This document shows positions 53,458-61,293 of a stretch of 64,000 bases of DNA, in pieces. Every line of letters starts with the position of its first letter. The first letter of the stretch is position 1. This DNA is from Burkholderiaceae bacterium. Its GTDB lineage: Bacteria > Pseudomonadota > Gammaproteobacteria > Burkholderiales > Burkholderiaceae_C. A program made the translations under genes and the position numbers. The stretch covers positions 806,001 through 870,000 of the forward strand of contig JAHCKM010000002.1 in assembly GCA_026125795.1 (NCBI GenBank). Reading direction: 5' to 3'. The notes under the pieces were generated by a model that was not told the DNA's origin, did no database searches, and saw only the letters and a program-made list of their open reading frames with translations.

Positions 53458-54765
53458 TTAAGGCGATGGCTGGCGCGCAAAGCGCACCACCACGCGCAAG
53501 CCGCCGAGCGGCGAATCGGCCAGCTCCACCGTGGCACCGTGGCGCTGCGCCACGCTGCGCACGATGGCCAGCCCCAGGCCGCTGCCGCCTTCGTCGTGCG
53601 CGCTGCGGCGCACGAAACGGTCGAACACCTTGCCGCGGTCGGCGGGTGCGATGCCCGGCCCCGCGTCGTCCACCCACAGGCACGGCGCACCGTCGTCGAG
53701 CCCCACGCGCAGTTCCACGCGCGCGCTCGGCGGTGAGTAGCGCAGCGCGTTGTCGGCCAGGTTGCGCACCAGCGTGCCCAGCGCCGCGCGCTCGCCGTGC
53801 AGCGGCACCGGCGCATCGGCCTGCAGCGAGAGATCGCTGCCGCGTGCGCTGGCCAGCGGCAGCAGATCGGCCAGCGCTTCGCGCGCCACGGCAGCCAGAT
53901 CGAGCGGCTCGGTGGCCAGCGGCGCGCCGGGCTCGGTGCGCGCCAGCGCGAGCAGCTGCTCCACCAGCCGGGTGGCGCGCTCCACGCCCTGCGCCAACTG
54001 CTCCGATGCCATGCGACGCGACGTTTCGTCAGCGGCTTCGCGCAGCAGCTTCAACTGCAGCTTGAGCGCGGTGAGCGGCGAGCGCAGCTCGTGCGCCGCA
54101 TCGGCAACGAAGGCACGCTGCGTGTCGAGCGCGCTGCCCAGCCGCAACAGCAGGCCGTTGAGCGCGCTCACCAGCGGCGCCACCTCGTCGGGCAGGCCGG
54201 TGTCGCGCAGCGGCGCCAGCGACTGCTCATCGCGCGCACGCACGTCGGCCGCCAGGCGGCGCAACGGCCGCAGCGCGCGCGCTACGATGAAGCCGCCCAG
54301 CAGAGCCAGCATCGGCCCCACCACCAGCAGCGGCGCCACGCTGCGCAGCGCGGCGTTGGCCGCCAGCCGCTGGCGCACCGGCACCGGTTGCGCCACCTGG
54401 ATCACGCGTGCGCGCGTGGCCACGCTGAACGTGCGCCACAGCTGGCCGCCGGCGCGCACGTCGGCAAAGCCCAGCAGCGCACGCGCCGGCAGCTCGGTGT
54501 GCGGGCGCGACGCATAGATGCTGCGGCCGTCCTCGCTCCAGATCTGCACCACGAAGTCGAGCTGCTCGTCGGCAAAAGCACCCACCTGGCCGGGCGCGAT
54601 CTCGCCCTGGTCGCGCAGCGACAGCGCCATCTGGCGCAGCTGGTAATCGAACAGCGTCTCGGTCTCGGCGAGCACGCTGCGGTAGGTGGCCCAGCCGAAC
54701 ACCAGCGCCGCCAGCAGCAGCAGCGCCAGCAGCGCCGTGAGCAGCCGCGTGTGCAGCGATTTCAT
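53458..54765 (-). CDS. Sensor histidine kinase (QseC-like)
   Basis: 435 residues. TM1 (about 7-28), periplasmic sensor region (about 29-145), TM2 (about 146-165), HAMP (RPLRRLAADVRARDEQSL), H-box with His225 in ADAAHELRSPLTALKLQ, N-box NLADNALRYS, G1 DDAGPGI and G2 GGSGLGLAIV. All catalytic boxes are intact. It is paired with the response-regulator gene 55 nt upstream. Similar to QseC/PmrB-type kinases; the signal is unknown. Confidence 0.9.
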   Translation of the reverse strand: MKSLHTRLLTALLALLLLAALVFGWATYRSVLAETETLFDYQLRQMALSLRDQGEIAPGQVGAFADEQLDFVVQIWSEDGRSIYASRPHTELPARALLGFADVRAGGQLWRTFSVATRARVIQVAQPVPVRQRLAANAALRSVAPLLVVGPMLALLGGFIVARALRPLRRLAADVRARDEQSLAPLRDTGLPDEVAPLVSALNGLLLRLGSALDTQRAFVADAAHELRSPLTALKLQLKLLREAADETSRRMASEQLAQGVERATRLVEQLLALARTEPGAPLATEPLDLAAVAREALADLLPLASARGSDLSLQADAPVPLHGERAALGTLVRNLADNALRYSPPSARVELRVGLDDGAPCLWVDDAGPGIAPADRGKVFDRFVRRSAHDEGGSGLGLAIVRSVAQRHGATVELADSPLGGLRVVVRFARQPSP

Positions 54766-54820
54766 TCGGCATCCTCCGCGCTGCGCGCTCCGGAATTCGC
54801 CTTCGGAGCGGCCGGGCGGC

Positions 54821-55495
54821 TCATGTGGCGCCGCCGCCCGGCCGGCCCACGTAGTAGCCCACGCCGCGCATCGTGCCGATGAAGTCGGCGCCGAGCTTGC
54901 GCCGCAGCTGGTGCACGTAGACCGACACCGCGTTGCTCTCCACCGCGTCGCCCCAGCCGTAGAGCTTGTCCTCGAGCTGCGCGCGCGACAGCAGCGCGCC
55001 GGGGCGCTGCATCAGCGCCTCGAGCACCGCGAACTCGCGCGCCGACAGCAGCACCGGCGCGCCGTCGCGCGTGACCTGCCGCGTGGCCGGATCGAGCGTG
55101 ACCGTGCCCACCTGCAGCACCGGCGCCGCATGCCCGCCGCGCCGGCGCAGCACCGCGCGCATGCGTGCGGTGAGCTCCTCGTACTCGAACGGCTTCACCA
55201 GGTAGTCATCGGCGCCGGCGTCGAGCCCGGCCACGCGGTCGCCGGTGCCGTCGCGCGCGGTGAGCACGATCACTGGCGTGTCGTCGCGTCGCGCGCGCAG
55301 CGTGCGCAGCACCTGCAGGCCGTCGCCGCCGGGCAGGCCCAGGTCGAGCAGCACCAGATCGAACTGCTCGCTCGCCAGCGTGCCCTGCGCGGCGGCCACA
55401 TCGCGCACCCAGTCGACCGCATGCCCCTCCGCGCGCAGCGCCGTGCGCAGGCTCTCGGCGATCATGCGATCGTCTTCGACCAGCAGGACACGCAT
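54821..55495 (-). CDS. OmpR-family response regulator (QseB-like)
   Basis: 224 residues. Receiver domain with Asp8/Asp9, phospho-acceptor Asp51 (LLDLGLP), Thr79 and Lys101 (LVKPFEY); winged-helix DNA-binding domain (LSAREFAVLEALMQRPGALL ... SVYVHQLRRKLG). It is first of the pair with the kinase. The gap to the upstream FAD-oxidoreductase stop is only 35 nt, so it may be read from that transcript as well as its own promoter. Confidence 0.92.
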   Translation of the reverse strand: MRVLLVEDDRMIAESLRTALRAEGHAVDWVRDVAAAQGTLASEQFDLVLLDLGLPGGDGLQVLRTLRARRDDTPVIVLTARDGTGDRVAGLDAGADDYLVKPFEYEELTARMRAVLRRRGGHAAPVLQVGTVTLDPATRQVTRDGAPVLLSAREFAVLEALMQRPGALLSRAQLEDKLYGWGDAVESNAVSVYVHQLRRKLGADFIGTMRGVGYYVGRPGGGAT

Positions 55496-55530
55496 GGCCG
55501 CAAGGATAGCGGCCAGGCGCGTTCCTCGAC

Positions 55531-56736
55531 TCAGGCGTGGGCGGCGGCGTGCGCGAAGATCTGTGCCGTGTGGCTCTCCGAGAAGAACTCGGCCGGCGAC
55601 ATCACGCCCGCGTTGACGCGCGCGAACGCGTCGATCGCCGGCTGGTTGCCGCGCATCGCCAGCAGCAGCTGCTGCAGCTCGGGCGGCGGCGGCTCGAGCT
55701 TGGCGAACTCGCAGGTGAACTCGTACATCGGCAGGGCGTTGTCACGCGTGCGCTGGTAGCGCGCCATCGCGTCGTCGTACGTGGCGCGTTCCGACAGCGT
55801 CTCGTCGAGCGCGGTGGCGCACAGCTCGGCGTCGCGAAACGCGTCCTGGATGCCTTGCGCGGTGATGAAGTCCTTGTTGTAGCCGGCGTCGCCCACCAGC
55901 GCCCATCCGGGGCCCCAGGGCTTGCGAAAGTAGTTGGGCACCGCCGCGCCGAAGAATCGGCTCTCACGCCGCGCGCCGCGGATGCGCTCGGCGAACGACG
56001 GCGCCAGCTCGAACGCCTTCATCAGCTCGCCTTCGATATCGGACTTGTGGTCCGCCAGCTGCGCGAACGGCCACCCGCCGATCACCAGCGTGAGATCGTC
56101 CTGCGTCGGCCACACGGCAAACCCGCGCACGGGGCGCACGTAGGCTTCAAAGCGGCCGTGCATCGGCAGGCCGCTCCAGTAGCTGTAGTAGGCGCAGCAC
56201 AACGGCGGCCGCTTGTGGTACTCATCCGGGATCACGGTGCGCGCCACGATCGACTGCCGCCCGTCGGCGCCGACCACGAAGCGCGCATGCTCGGTGGCGG
56301 GCGCACCGCCCTTGCCGCTGCCAACCACGCCGGTGACGCGGCCGTTGTCGACGACCAGGCGCTCCACCGTGTAGCCCTCGCGCACTTCCGCGCCGGCCTC
56401 GACCGCCGCATCCACGAGCAGTTTGTCGAGCACCGTGCGGCGCGGCGCATACGCCACCGGAGACTCCGGCGTGCCGGGCCGCCCGGCGAGTGCGAACGGA
56501 CCGAAGTCGAACGCATACGTGTCGATCGGCGGACACGGCGTGGCCAGCAGGCGCTCGAGCAGGCCCCAGCGGGCGAGCGCTGCCACGCCGGGTGGATGGA
56601 TCAGGTGCGTCGACAGCGTGTCGCTCGGAAAGGTCGCGGAGTCGACACACAGCACCTTGTGCCCCGCGCGCGCGAGCAGCATGGCGGTGGGAGAGCCCGC
56701 GCAGCGGGCGCCGATCACGATGACGTCGTGGCTCAC
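55531..56736 (-). CDS. FAD-dependent oxidoreductase (group A monooxygenase-like fold)
   Basis: 401 residues. The N-terminal dinucleotide site is HDVIVIGARCAGSPTAMLLA (GxGxxG written as GARCAG). Later FAD motifs are VVGADGRQSIVAR and WALVGDAGYNKDFITAQGI. The fold suggests a hydroxylase or reductase of the PHBH/geranylgeranyl-reductase group; the substrate is unknown. The start is GTG 56736, with AAGGGAG 8-10 nt upstream; this reading begins exactly at the family-like VSHDVIV. It lies downstream of the defective alpha/beta-hydrolase gene and a LuxR-type regulator on the same strand, probably one functional cluster. Confidence 0.85.
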   Translation of the reverse strand: MSHDVIVIGARCAGSPTAMLLARAGHKVLCVDSATFPSDTLSTHLIHPPGVAALARWGLLERLLATPCPPIDTYAFDFGPFALAGRPGTPESPVAYAPRRTVLDKLLVDAAVEAGAEVREGYTVERLVVDNGRVTGVVGSGKGGAPATEHARFVVGADGRQSIVARTVIPDEYHKRPPLCCAYYSYWSGLPMHGRFEAYVRPVRGFAVWPTQDDLTLVIGGWPFAQLADHKSDIEGELMKAFELAPSFAERIRGARRESRFFGAAVPNYFRKPWGPGWALVGDAGYNKDFITAQGIQDAFRDAELCATALDETLSERATYDDAMARYQRTRDNALPMYEFTCEFAKLEPPPPELQQLLLAMRGNQPAIDAFARVNAGVMSPAEFFSESHTAQIFAHAAAHA

Positions 56737-56763
56737 TGGTGCTCCCTTGGCGCTTCGCGCCTG

Positions 56764-56810
56764 TCCCTCCGAGAGGGAATGAGCCCCTTCGGGCGGCCGG
56801 GCGGGGCTCA
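56764..56810. repeat. Two adjacent hairpins between hydrolase and FAD oxidoreductase genes
   Basis: First hairpin TCCCTC-CGA-GAGGGA (56764-56778). Second stem TGAGCCCC / GGGGCTCA (56780-56787 with 56803-56810), which includes the hydrolase stop codon. There is no T-run. They may attenuate or stabilise the transcript between the two genes; the first resembles 42805-42825. Confidence 0.6.
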
Positions 56811-57698
56811 TGGCTGCACCTCCAACAGCACGCGCAGCAATGCCTGCGGTTGCTCCACGTGTACATCGACGCTGCAGTCGTCGATCACGTGCAGGGGCCA
56901 GCCGAAGCGCTTGCTCGCGGCCGTGGCTGCCGCGAGCGGCGTGGCGCGGTCGTGGCGTCCCCAGACCAGGGTGACCGGCGTGGTGATGCGTTGGAGTTCG
57001 TCCGGCGCGATCGCCGGCAACGCAAAGCACTGCATCAACGAATGAAGAGCCGCCTCTGCGCGCGGCGAGCGCGAGCGCTCGAGGTTGGATGCCACGAACG
57101 GCTCCCAGTGGGGGCCCATGCGCTGTCGGATCGTGTCGAGGTCGAACGCGCACTGGCGCCACAGGTGCTCGTGCGTGTCTGGCGTCGGCTGCGCCAGAAA
57201 CGCGTTCACGGCGAGCGCAAAGTCCGGCGGCGGTGCGAACGGCGTTAAGCCGAAGGTGTCGACCAGCACCAGGTGCTTCACGCGCTCGGGATGCCGGCTG
57301 GCGAAGCGTGCGGCGATCGCACCGCCGAGCGTCTGCCCCACCACGGTCGGCGGCGAAGCGCAGGTGTGGTCGATCAGCTCGCCCAGCCACGCCAACATGC
57401 GGTCGGTGTCCAGCGGCTGCTCACCAGCCTCGGATGCACCATGACCCGGGAGATCGGGCGCGATCACGCGTCGCGATGCAACGAGCTCGGGAATCACGCG
57501 CATCCAGTGCGCAGCATGCGCGGCCGGACCGTGCAGCAGGATCATGGGCGGACCTTCGCCGCCCTCCAACACGGCCGTGGGGATGCCGGCGAGGCGCAGA
57601 TGCCGCTCGGCGACCGGCAGCGTGGCGATCAACTGCGCGCGTGCCGCTTGATGGGCCCACTGGCGCGCTGGTGTCGATGAAGCGTGTGCGGTCTGCAT
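56808..57698 (-). CDS. Alpha/beta-hydrolase-fold protein lacking catalytic Ser and His
   Basis: 296 residues. The fold is clear: oxyanion segment ILLHGPAAHAAHW, DLPGHGASEAG, acid residue Asp250 in VWGRHDRATPL and a closing VHVEQPQALL. The nucleophile elbow reads VVGQTLGGA, with Thr123 where Ser is usual. The catalytic-His segment (normally GHxxHxEQP) reads CSVDVHVEQP, so the usual His is Val277. It is thus probably not a normal hydrolase. AGGAG lies 8 nt before ATG 57698. It sits between the LuxR/TPR regulator and the FAD oxidoreductase, same strand. Confidence 0.85.
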   Translation of the reverse strand: MQTAHASSTPARQWAHQAARAQLIATLPVAERHLRLAGIPTAVLEGGEGPPMILLHGPAAHAAHWMRVIPELVASRRVIAPDLPGHGASEAGEQPLDTDRMLAWLGELIDHTCASPPTVVGQTLGGAIAARFASRHPERVKHLVLVDTFGLTPFAPPPDFALAVNAFLAQPTPDTHEHLWRQCAFDLDTIRQRMGPHWEPFVASNLERSRSPRAEAALHSLMQCFALPAIAPDELQRITTPVTLVWGRHDRATPLAAATAASKRFGWPLHVIDDCSVDVHVEQPQALLRVLLEVQP

Positions 57699-57770
57699 GG
57701 CTGCTCCTGAGAGGTGGGAAGCGATGCAGCCACGCTACCGGCGCGCGCACGCCGGCGCGTCGAAGGAAGC

Positions 57771-57813
57771 ACCCAATCTGCGTGCCGGCGCGCGTGGGTA
57801 CTTCTACCCAATC
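57771..57813. promoter_or_regulatory. Candidate operator upstream of the alpha/beta-hydrolase gene
   Basis: The 113-nt gap between the regulator and the hydrolase gene contains TGGGTA-CTTC-TACCCA (57795-57810), a perfect 6-bp dyad. It also has the direct repeat ACCCAATC at 57771-57778 and 57806-57813. It may be the binding site of the adjacent LuxR-type regulator; this is inference. Confidence 0.45.
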
Positions 57814-59455
57814 AGGTGCGGCGGATCAGATCGGCCTCGTAGGCGAACGCGGTGGCCGCGGCGCGCGACGGCACGTCGAGCTTGGCGAGGATGTTGCTCA
57901 CGTGCCGGTCGATCGTGCGCTCGCTCAGAAAGAGTGCGGTCGCGATCGCCTTGTTGGACTTGCCGGCGGCCACCAGGCGCAGCACCTGCAGCTCGCGTGC
58001 CGTCAGGCCATGCGGCCGGCCGGGGCCGGCGCCGGCGAGCACCGAGGCATCGGCCTGCGCGAGATCGGGCGCCGCACCCAGGCGCGCGAACAATGCGCGC
58101 GCGGCGTCGAAATCGAGCCGCGCGCCGTCCGCATCGCCCAGCGCATGGCGCGCGTGGGCCGACTGCATGCGCGCGCGGGCCAGGCCGTACGGCGCCTCGT
58201 GCTGCCACACCTGCGCCGCGCGCTGCAGGCACGGCAAGGCGTCGTGCGCGTGGCCGGCGGCCAGTGCAAGCGAGCCGCGAGCGTAGGCGGCCAGCGCCCC
58301 GAACTCCTCGCTGCAGAAGCCCGTGGCGATGGCCTCGAGCTCGTCGCAGGCTCGGGCCGCGGCATCGCGCTCGCCGGCCTGCAGCAGGACCTGTACCGCC
58401 GCGGGCAGAAGGCGCGCGCGCTGGCAGCGCTGCGTGGCCGTGCGCAACGCCACGTCGATCGCGCGTGCCGCCTCGTGCACGCGCCGCTGCGCCGCGCGCA
58501 GCAAGGCGAGCCCGGGCTGCGGATCCCAGCCGTGGCGGCTGGCCTGGCCATAGGCATCTTCCGCGTCATCGAACTCGCCGCGCAGGCGCAGCACCTCGGC
58601 CTGCTGATACAGCGCCGCGCCGGCGGCATGCCGGTTGCCCGCGGCCTCGCAGCGTGCCTGCGCGCGCCGCGCCTCGGCGAGCGCATCGTCCCAGGCGCCG
58701 TGCGTCTGCAGGATCTCCGCACGATGCACCAGGCAGATGCCGCTGAAGGCCACCATCTCGGGCTGCGCGTCGCACCACTGCGTGAGCGCCGCGGTCCACT
58801 CGTGCGCGCGGCGCATCGCGTGCGCCTGCTGGCAGCCGTCGATCACGCTGCAATAGGTGAGCCCGGTCACCATCGGCGACAGCGTGCCGGTGGCCACCGC
58901 CAGCATCGCCTCGTCGAGCAGCGCCAGGCCTTCGGTGACGCGGCCTTGTTCAATGCGCGCGCGGCCCTGCAGATGGCGTGCCGACGCGGTCAACTCGGCG
59001 TCGGCAAAACGATCGCCGATCGCGCCCGCGCGCTCGGCCGCCGAATAGGCGGCATCGAACTCGCCGGCATCGAGGTGCTGATTGACCAGCGGCAGCAGCA
59101 GGTAACCCTGCTCCACGCAATCGTGCGGTGCCTGGTCCAGCAGCCGCTGCGCGCGGCCGAGCCAGCCGGTGGCGTGCCCGGTCTCGCCGCGAAACATCAG
59201 GCGCAGGCCGAGCCAGAACGCGCAGCGCACGGCACGCGCGCGATCGCCGGCCGCCAGGTGCGCCGCGTGCGCACGCTCCAGCGCGAGCAGGTAGTCGCCA
59301 TCGCGCCCCAGCAGGTAGGCGGCCATCGCCAGGCGCTCGAGATCGTCGCCTTGCAGCGGCGCGGCTTGGTCGGCCTGCGAAAGCGATTGCCAGGCGTCGC
59401 TCCACGCGCGCCGTTGGTAGTGCGCGCGGCCCAGTTGCAGCGGGTCGTCGGTCAC
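57812..59455 (-). CDS. LuxR-family transcriptional regulator with TPR-like sensor region
   Basis: 547 residues. About 470 residues of Ala-rich helical repeats (TPR-like pairs such as WSDAWQSLSQADQAAP, GDRARAVRCAFWLG) precede a C-terminal LuxR/GerE helix-turn-helix: LTARELQVLRLVAAGKSNKA, ATALFLSERTIDRHVSNILA, KLDVPSRAAATAFAY. The upstream open frame continues, so the start is uncertain; GTG 59455 (VTDDPLQLGRAHYQRRAWSDA) is chosen because repeats begin there. There is no AAA+ domain, unlike MalT-type LAL regulators. Likely controls the hydrolase-oxidoreductase genes just downstream. Confidence 0.8.
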   Translation of the reverse strand: MTDDPLQLGRAHYQRRAWSDAWQSLSQADQAAPLQGDDLERLAMAAYLLGRDGDYLLALERAHAAHLAAGDRARAVRCAFWLGLRLMFRGETGHATGWLGRAQRLLDQAPHDCVEQGYLLLPLVNQHLDAGEFDAAYSAAERAGAIGDRFADAELTASARHLQGRARIEQGRVTEGLALLDEAMLAVATGTLSPMVTGLTYCSVIDGCQQAHAMRRAHEWTAALTQWCDAQPEMVAFSGICLVHRAEILQTHGAWDDALAEARRAQARCEAAGNRHAAGAALYQQAEVLRLRGEFDDAEDAYGQASRHGWDPQPGLALLRAAQRRVHEAARAIDVALRTATQRCQRARLLPAAVQVLLQAGERDAAARACDELEAIATGFCSEEFGALAAYARGSLALAAGHAHDALPCLQRAAQVWQHEAPYGLARARMQSAHARHALGDADGARLDFDAARALFARLGAAPDLAQADASVLAGAGPGRPHGLTARELQVLRLVAAGKSNKAIATALFLSERTIDRHVSNILAKLDVPSRAAATAFAYEADLIRRT

Positions 59456-59618
59456 AGCCCGGCATTCGAGCGCCAAACGGATCCCATCAAGGGCGCCGGG
59501 GCATTGGCAGGCATGGCGGTTGCCGCGCAAGCCGTCCCGGATCGAGCCGCGCAAATGCGATGGAACCCTTTGCGTGCGCGGCGCACGAACGCGATTCGCA
59601 ACCCCCAAAGGAGTAGCC

Positions 59619-59882
59619 ATGTTGCAAGTGACCCCAGCCGCGAGCGAGTACCTGAACACCATGCTCGATCGCGTGAAGGCGCCCTCGGAAGCGGCGGTGC
59701 GGATCGTGGCCAAGCCCGACGGTGGCGGACTCACGACCACCATCGACGAGGAACGCGACGGCGACCAGCACTTTGACTGCAAGGGCCGAACAGTGCTGCT
59801 GCTCGACTCGCAGGTGGCCACTGCGTTGTCCGAGCAGACCCTCGACATTGAACAGGAAAGCCAGCGTCTCGTGCTGGCCTGA
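59619..59882 (+). CDS. IscA/HesB-fold protein without the conserved cysteines
   Basis: 87 residues beginning MLQVTPAASEYLNTML, the start pattern of the iron-sulfur assembly (HesB/IscA) domain. RIVAKPDGGGLTTTIDEERD and GRTVLLLDSQVATAL continue the fold. Only one Cys is present (Cys54 in HFDCKGR), and the Cys residues that bind iron or clusters in IscA/ErpA are absent. Classical Fe-S scaffold function is therefore unlikely. ATG 59619 has AAAGGAG 8 nt upstream, a strong site. It is divergent from the LuxR regulator (163-nt gap, no clear promoter picked out). Confidence 0.75.
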   Translation: MLQVTPAASEYLNTMLDRVKAPSEAAVRIVAKPDGGGLTTTIDEERDGDQHFDCKGRTVLLLDSQVATALSEQTLDIEQESQRLVLA

Positions 59883-59898
59883 GTCCTTCGCCACCGGA

Positions 59899-59927
59899 TC
59901 GCGGCCGCTGCAGCCCAGCGGCCGCGA
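59899..59927. terminator. Perfect 12-bp stem between convergent genes
   Basis: TCGCGGCCGCTG-CAGCC-CAGCGGCCGCGA, 17 nt after the IscA-like stop and 15 nt from the DUF4143 stop. There is no T-run on either side, so intrinsic termination would be weak, but the position fits a shared bidirectional stop signal. Confidence 0.6.
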
Positions 59928-59941
59928 CCGCGTGTGACGGA

Positions 59942-61168
59942 TCAAATCACCCGCCACCAGGGCGCAGCCAGCACATCGGGGGTCAGCCACTCGAGCGTGC
60001 CGCCGGTGTGCAGCAGCAGCCCGGCGCGGGCCTTCTTGCCGTACTGGGCGCGGAAGCTGCGCAGATGGGCGGCATCTCCAAGGCGGGGACGCGCCGCTGC
60101 CTTGACCTCAACCGGCAGCAGGCGATCGTCGGACTCGATCACGAAGTCCACCTCCTCGCCGCTGGCCGTGCGCCAGTAGCCGATCTCGGCGCGTGCAAGC
60201 CGCGCATCGCGCCACGCGAGCAGGTCGTGCAGCACCAGGTTCTCGAGATGCGCCCCTTCAGGCTGCGCGATGCCGGCCAGGTGCAAGGCCACGCCGAGAT
60301 CGCCCCAGTAGAGCTTGGGCGTCTTGATCAGCCGCTTGGTGCGGTTCACCGCATAGGCGGGCAGGCGCACCAACAAGTACGAGGTCTCCAGCAGGTTGAG
60401 CCAGCGGTGCACCGTGGCCTGCGGCAGCGCCACATCGCGGCCCAGCTCGGCGTGGTTGGTCAACTGTCCGATGCGCAGGCATGCCGCGCGCATCAGGCGC
60501 CGAAAGTCGGGCAGCGAGCCGATCGTGGACAAGTCTTGCAGGTCGCGTTCGAGATACGTGCGCACGTATCCGTCGAACCAGATTGCGCGATCGGCGCTGC
60601 GCGTCAACTCCAGCGCCGGTGTGGGAAAACCGCCGCGCAGCGCCAGCGCGCGCCAGTCTTCCGCCGTGTCGGGTTGCGATGCCAGCAGATCGAGCCATTT
60701 GGCCTCGGGCGTACCGAGCAGTTCTTCCCACAGGCCGGCGCGGCCCTCACCCCGCTGCTCGCGCCGCGTCATCGGCCACAGCGTGAGGTAGCTCGCGCGT
60801 CCGGCCAGCGACTCCGACACCTTGCGCATCATCAGCAGGTTGGCCGAGCCGGTGAGCAGGTAGCGGCCAGCCACGCGCCGCTGATCGATGGCTCGCTTCA
60901 CGGCGTGCAGCAGATCGGGCGCGCGCTGCACCTCGTCGAGCGTGAGCGGCTCGCTGCCGCCAAGCAGCGCCTCGGGATCACGGTGCGCGGCATCGAGCAC
61001 ATCCAGGTCATCCAGCGTGCGGTAGCGGCGCTTGCCCGGCGCGAGTTGCTGCACCAGCGTGCTCTTGCCGGCCTGCCGCGGGCCGGTGACCACCAGCGCC
61101 GGCATCGCGCGCAAGCGCTCGCCGAGCACGGAAGCCACGAGACGGGGCAGTGTCTTATGATCCGCCAT
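59942..61168 (-). CDS. P-loop ATPase with DUF4143 C-terminal domain (AAA_14/DUF4143)
   Basis: 408 residues from ATG 61168. Walker A TGPRQAGKST (28-37), Walker B LTLDEVQRAPDLL and sensor-like YLLTGSANLLM. The C-terminal DUF4143 has GEEVDFVIESDDRLLPVEVK, a PD-(D/E)xK-nuclease-like arrangement of Asp and ExK. Such genes are common solitary accessory genes of unknown role, sometimes likened to archaeal or mobile ATPases. A GTG six codons upstream lies before the predicted transcription start and is thought unused. Flanked by core genes, so possibly acquired. Confidence 0.88.
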   Translation of the reverse strand: MADHKTLPRLVASVLGERLRAMPALVVTGPRQAGKSTLVQQLAPGKRRYRTLDDLDVLDAAHRDPEALLGGSEPLTLDEVQRAPDLLHAVKRAIDQRRVAGRYLLTGSANLLMMRKVSESLAGRASYLTLWPMTRREQRGEGRAGLWEELLGTPEAKWLDLLASQPDTAEDWRALALRGGFPTPALELTRSADRAIWFDGYVRTYLERDLQDLSTIGSLPDFRRLMRAACLRIGQLTNHAELGRDVALPQATVHRWLNLLETSYLLVRLPAYAVNRTKRLIKTPKLYWGDLGVALHLAGIAQPEGAHLENLVLHDLLAWRDARLARAEIGYWRTASGEEVDFVIESDDRLLPVEVKAAARPRLGDAAHLRSFRAQYGKKARAGLLLHTGGTLEWLTPDVLAAPWWRVI

Positions 61169-61172
61169 GCCA

Positions 61173-61205
61173 TGGATGATAATCACTCACGGCGTGGATG
61201 ATCAA
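61173..61205 (-). promoter_or_regulatory. Predicted sigma70-type promoter with direct repeats for the DUF4143 ATPase
   Basis: On the minus strand, TTGATC (61205-61200), an 18-nt spacer and TATCAT (61181-61176) form a plausible -35/-10 pair. It places the transcript start near 61168-61170, at the ATG itself (leaderless). The 8-mer ATCATCCA is repeated 22 bp apart (61202-61195 and 61180-61173), overlapping both boxes, as an operator might. Confidence 0.5.
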
Positions 61206-61293
61206 GCAAGGGCCCAACGGTGTGGCGCCTAGAATCCCGGACATCGCTGTCGCGCGCTCTTCAGCAGCGCACACGCCAACCAGCGTCCACGCC

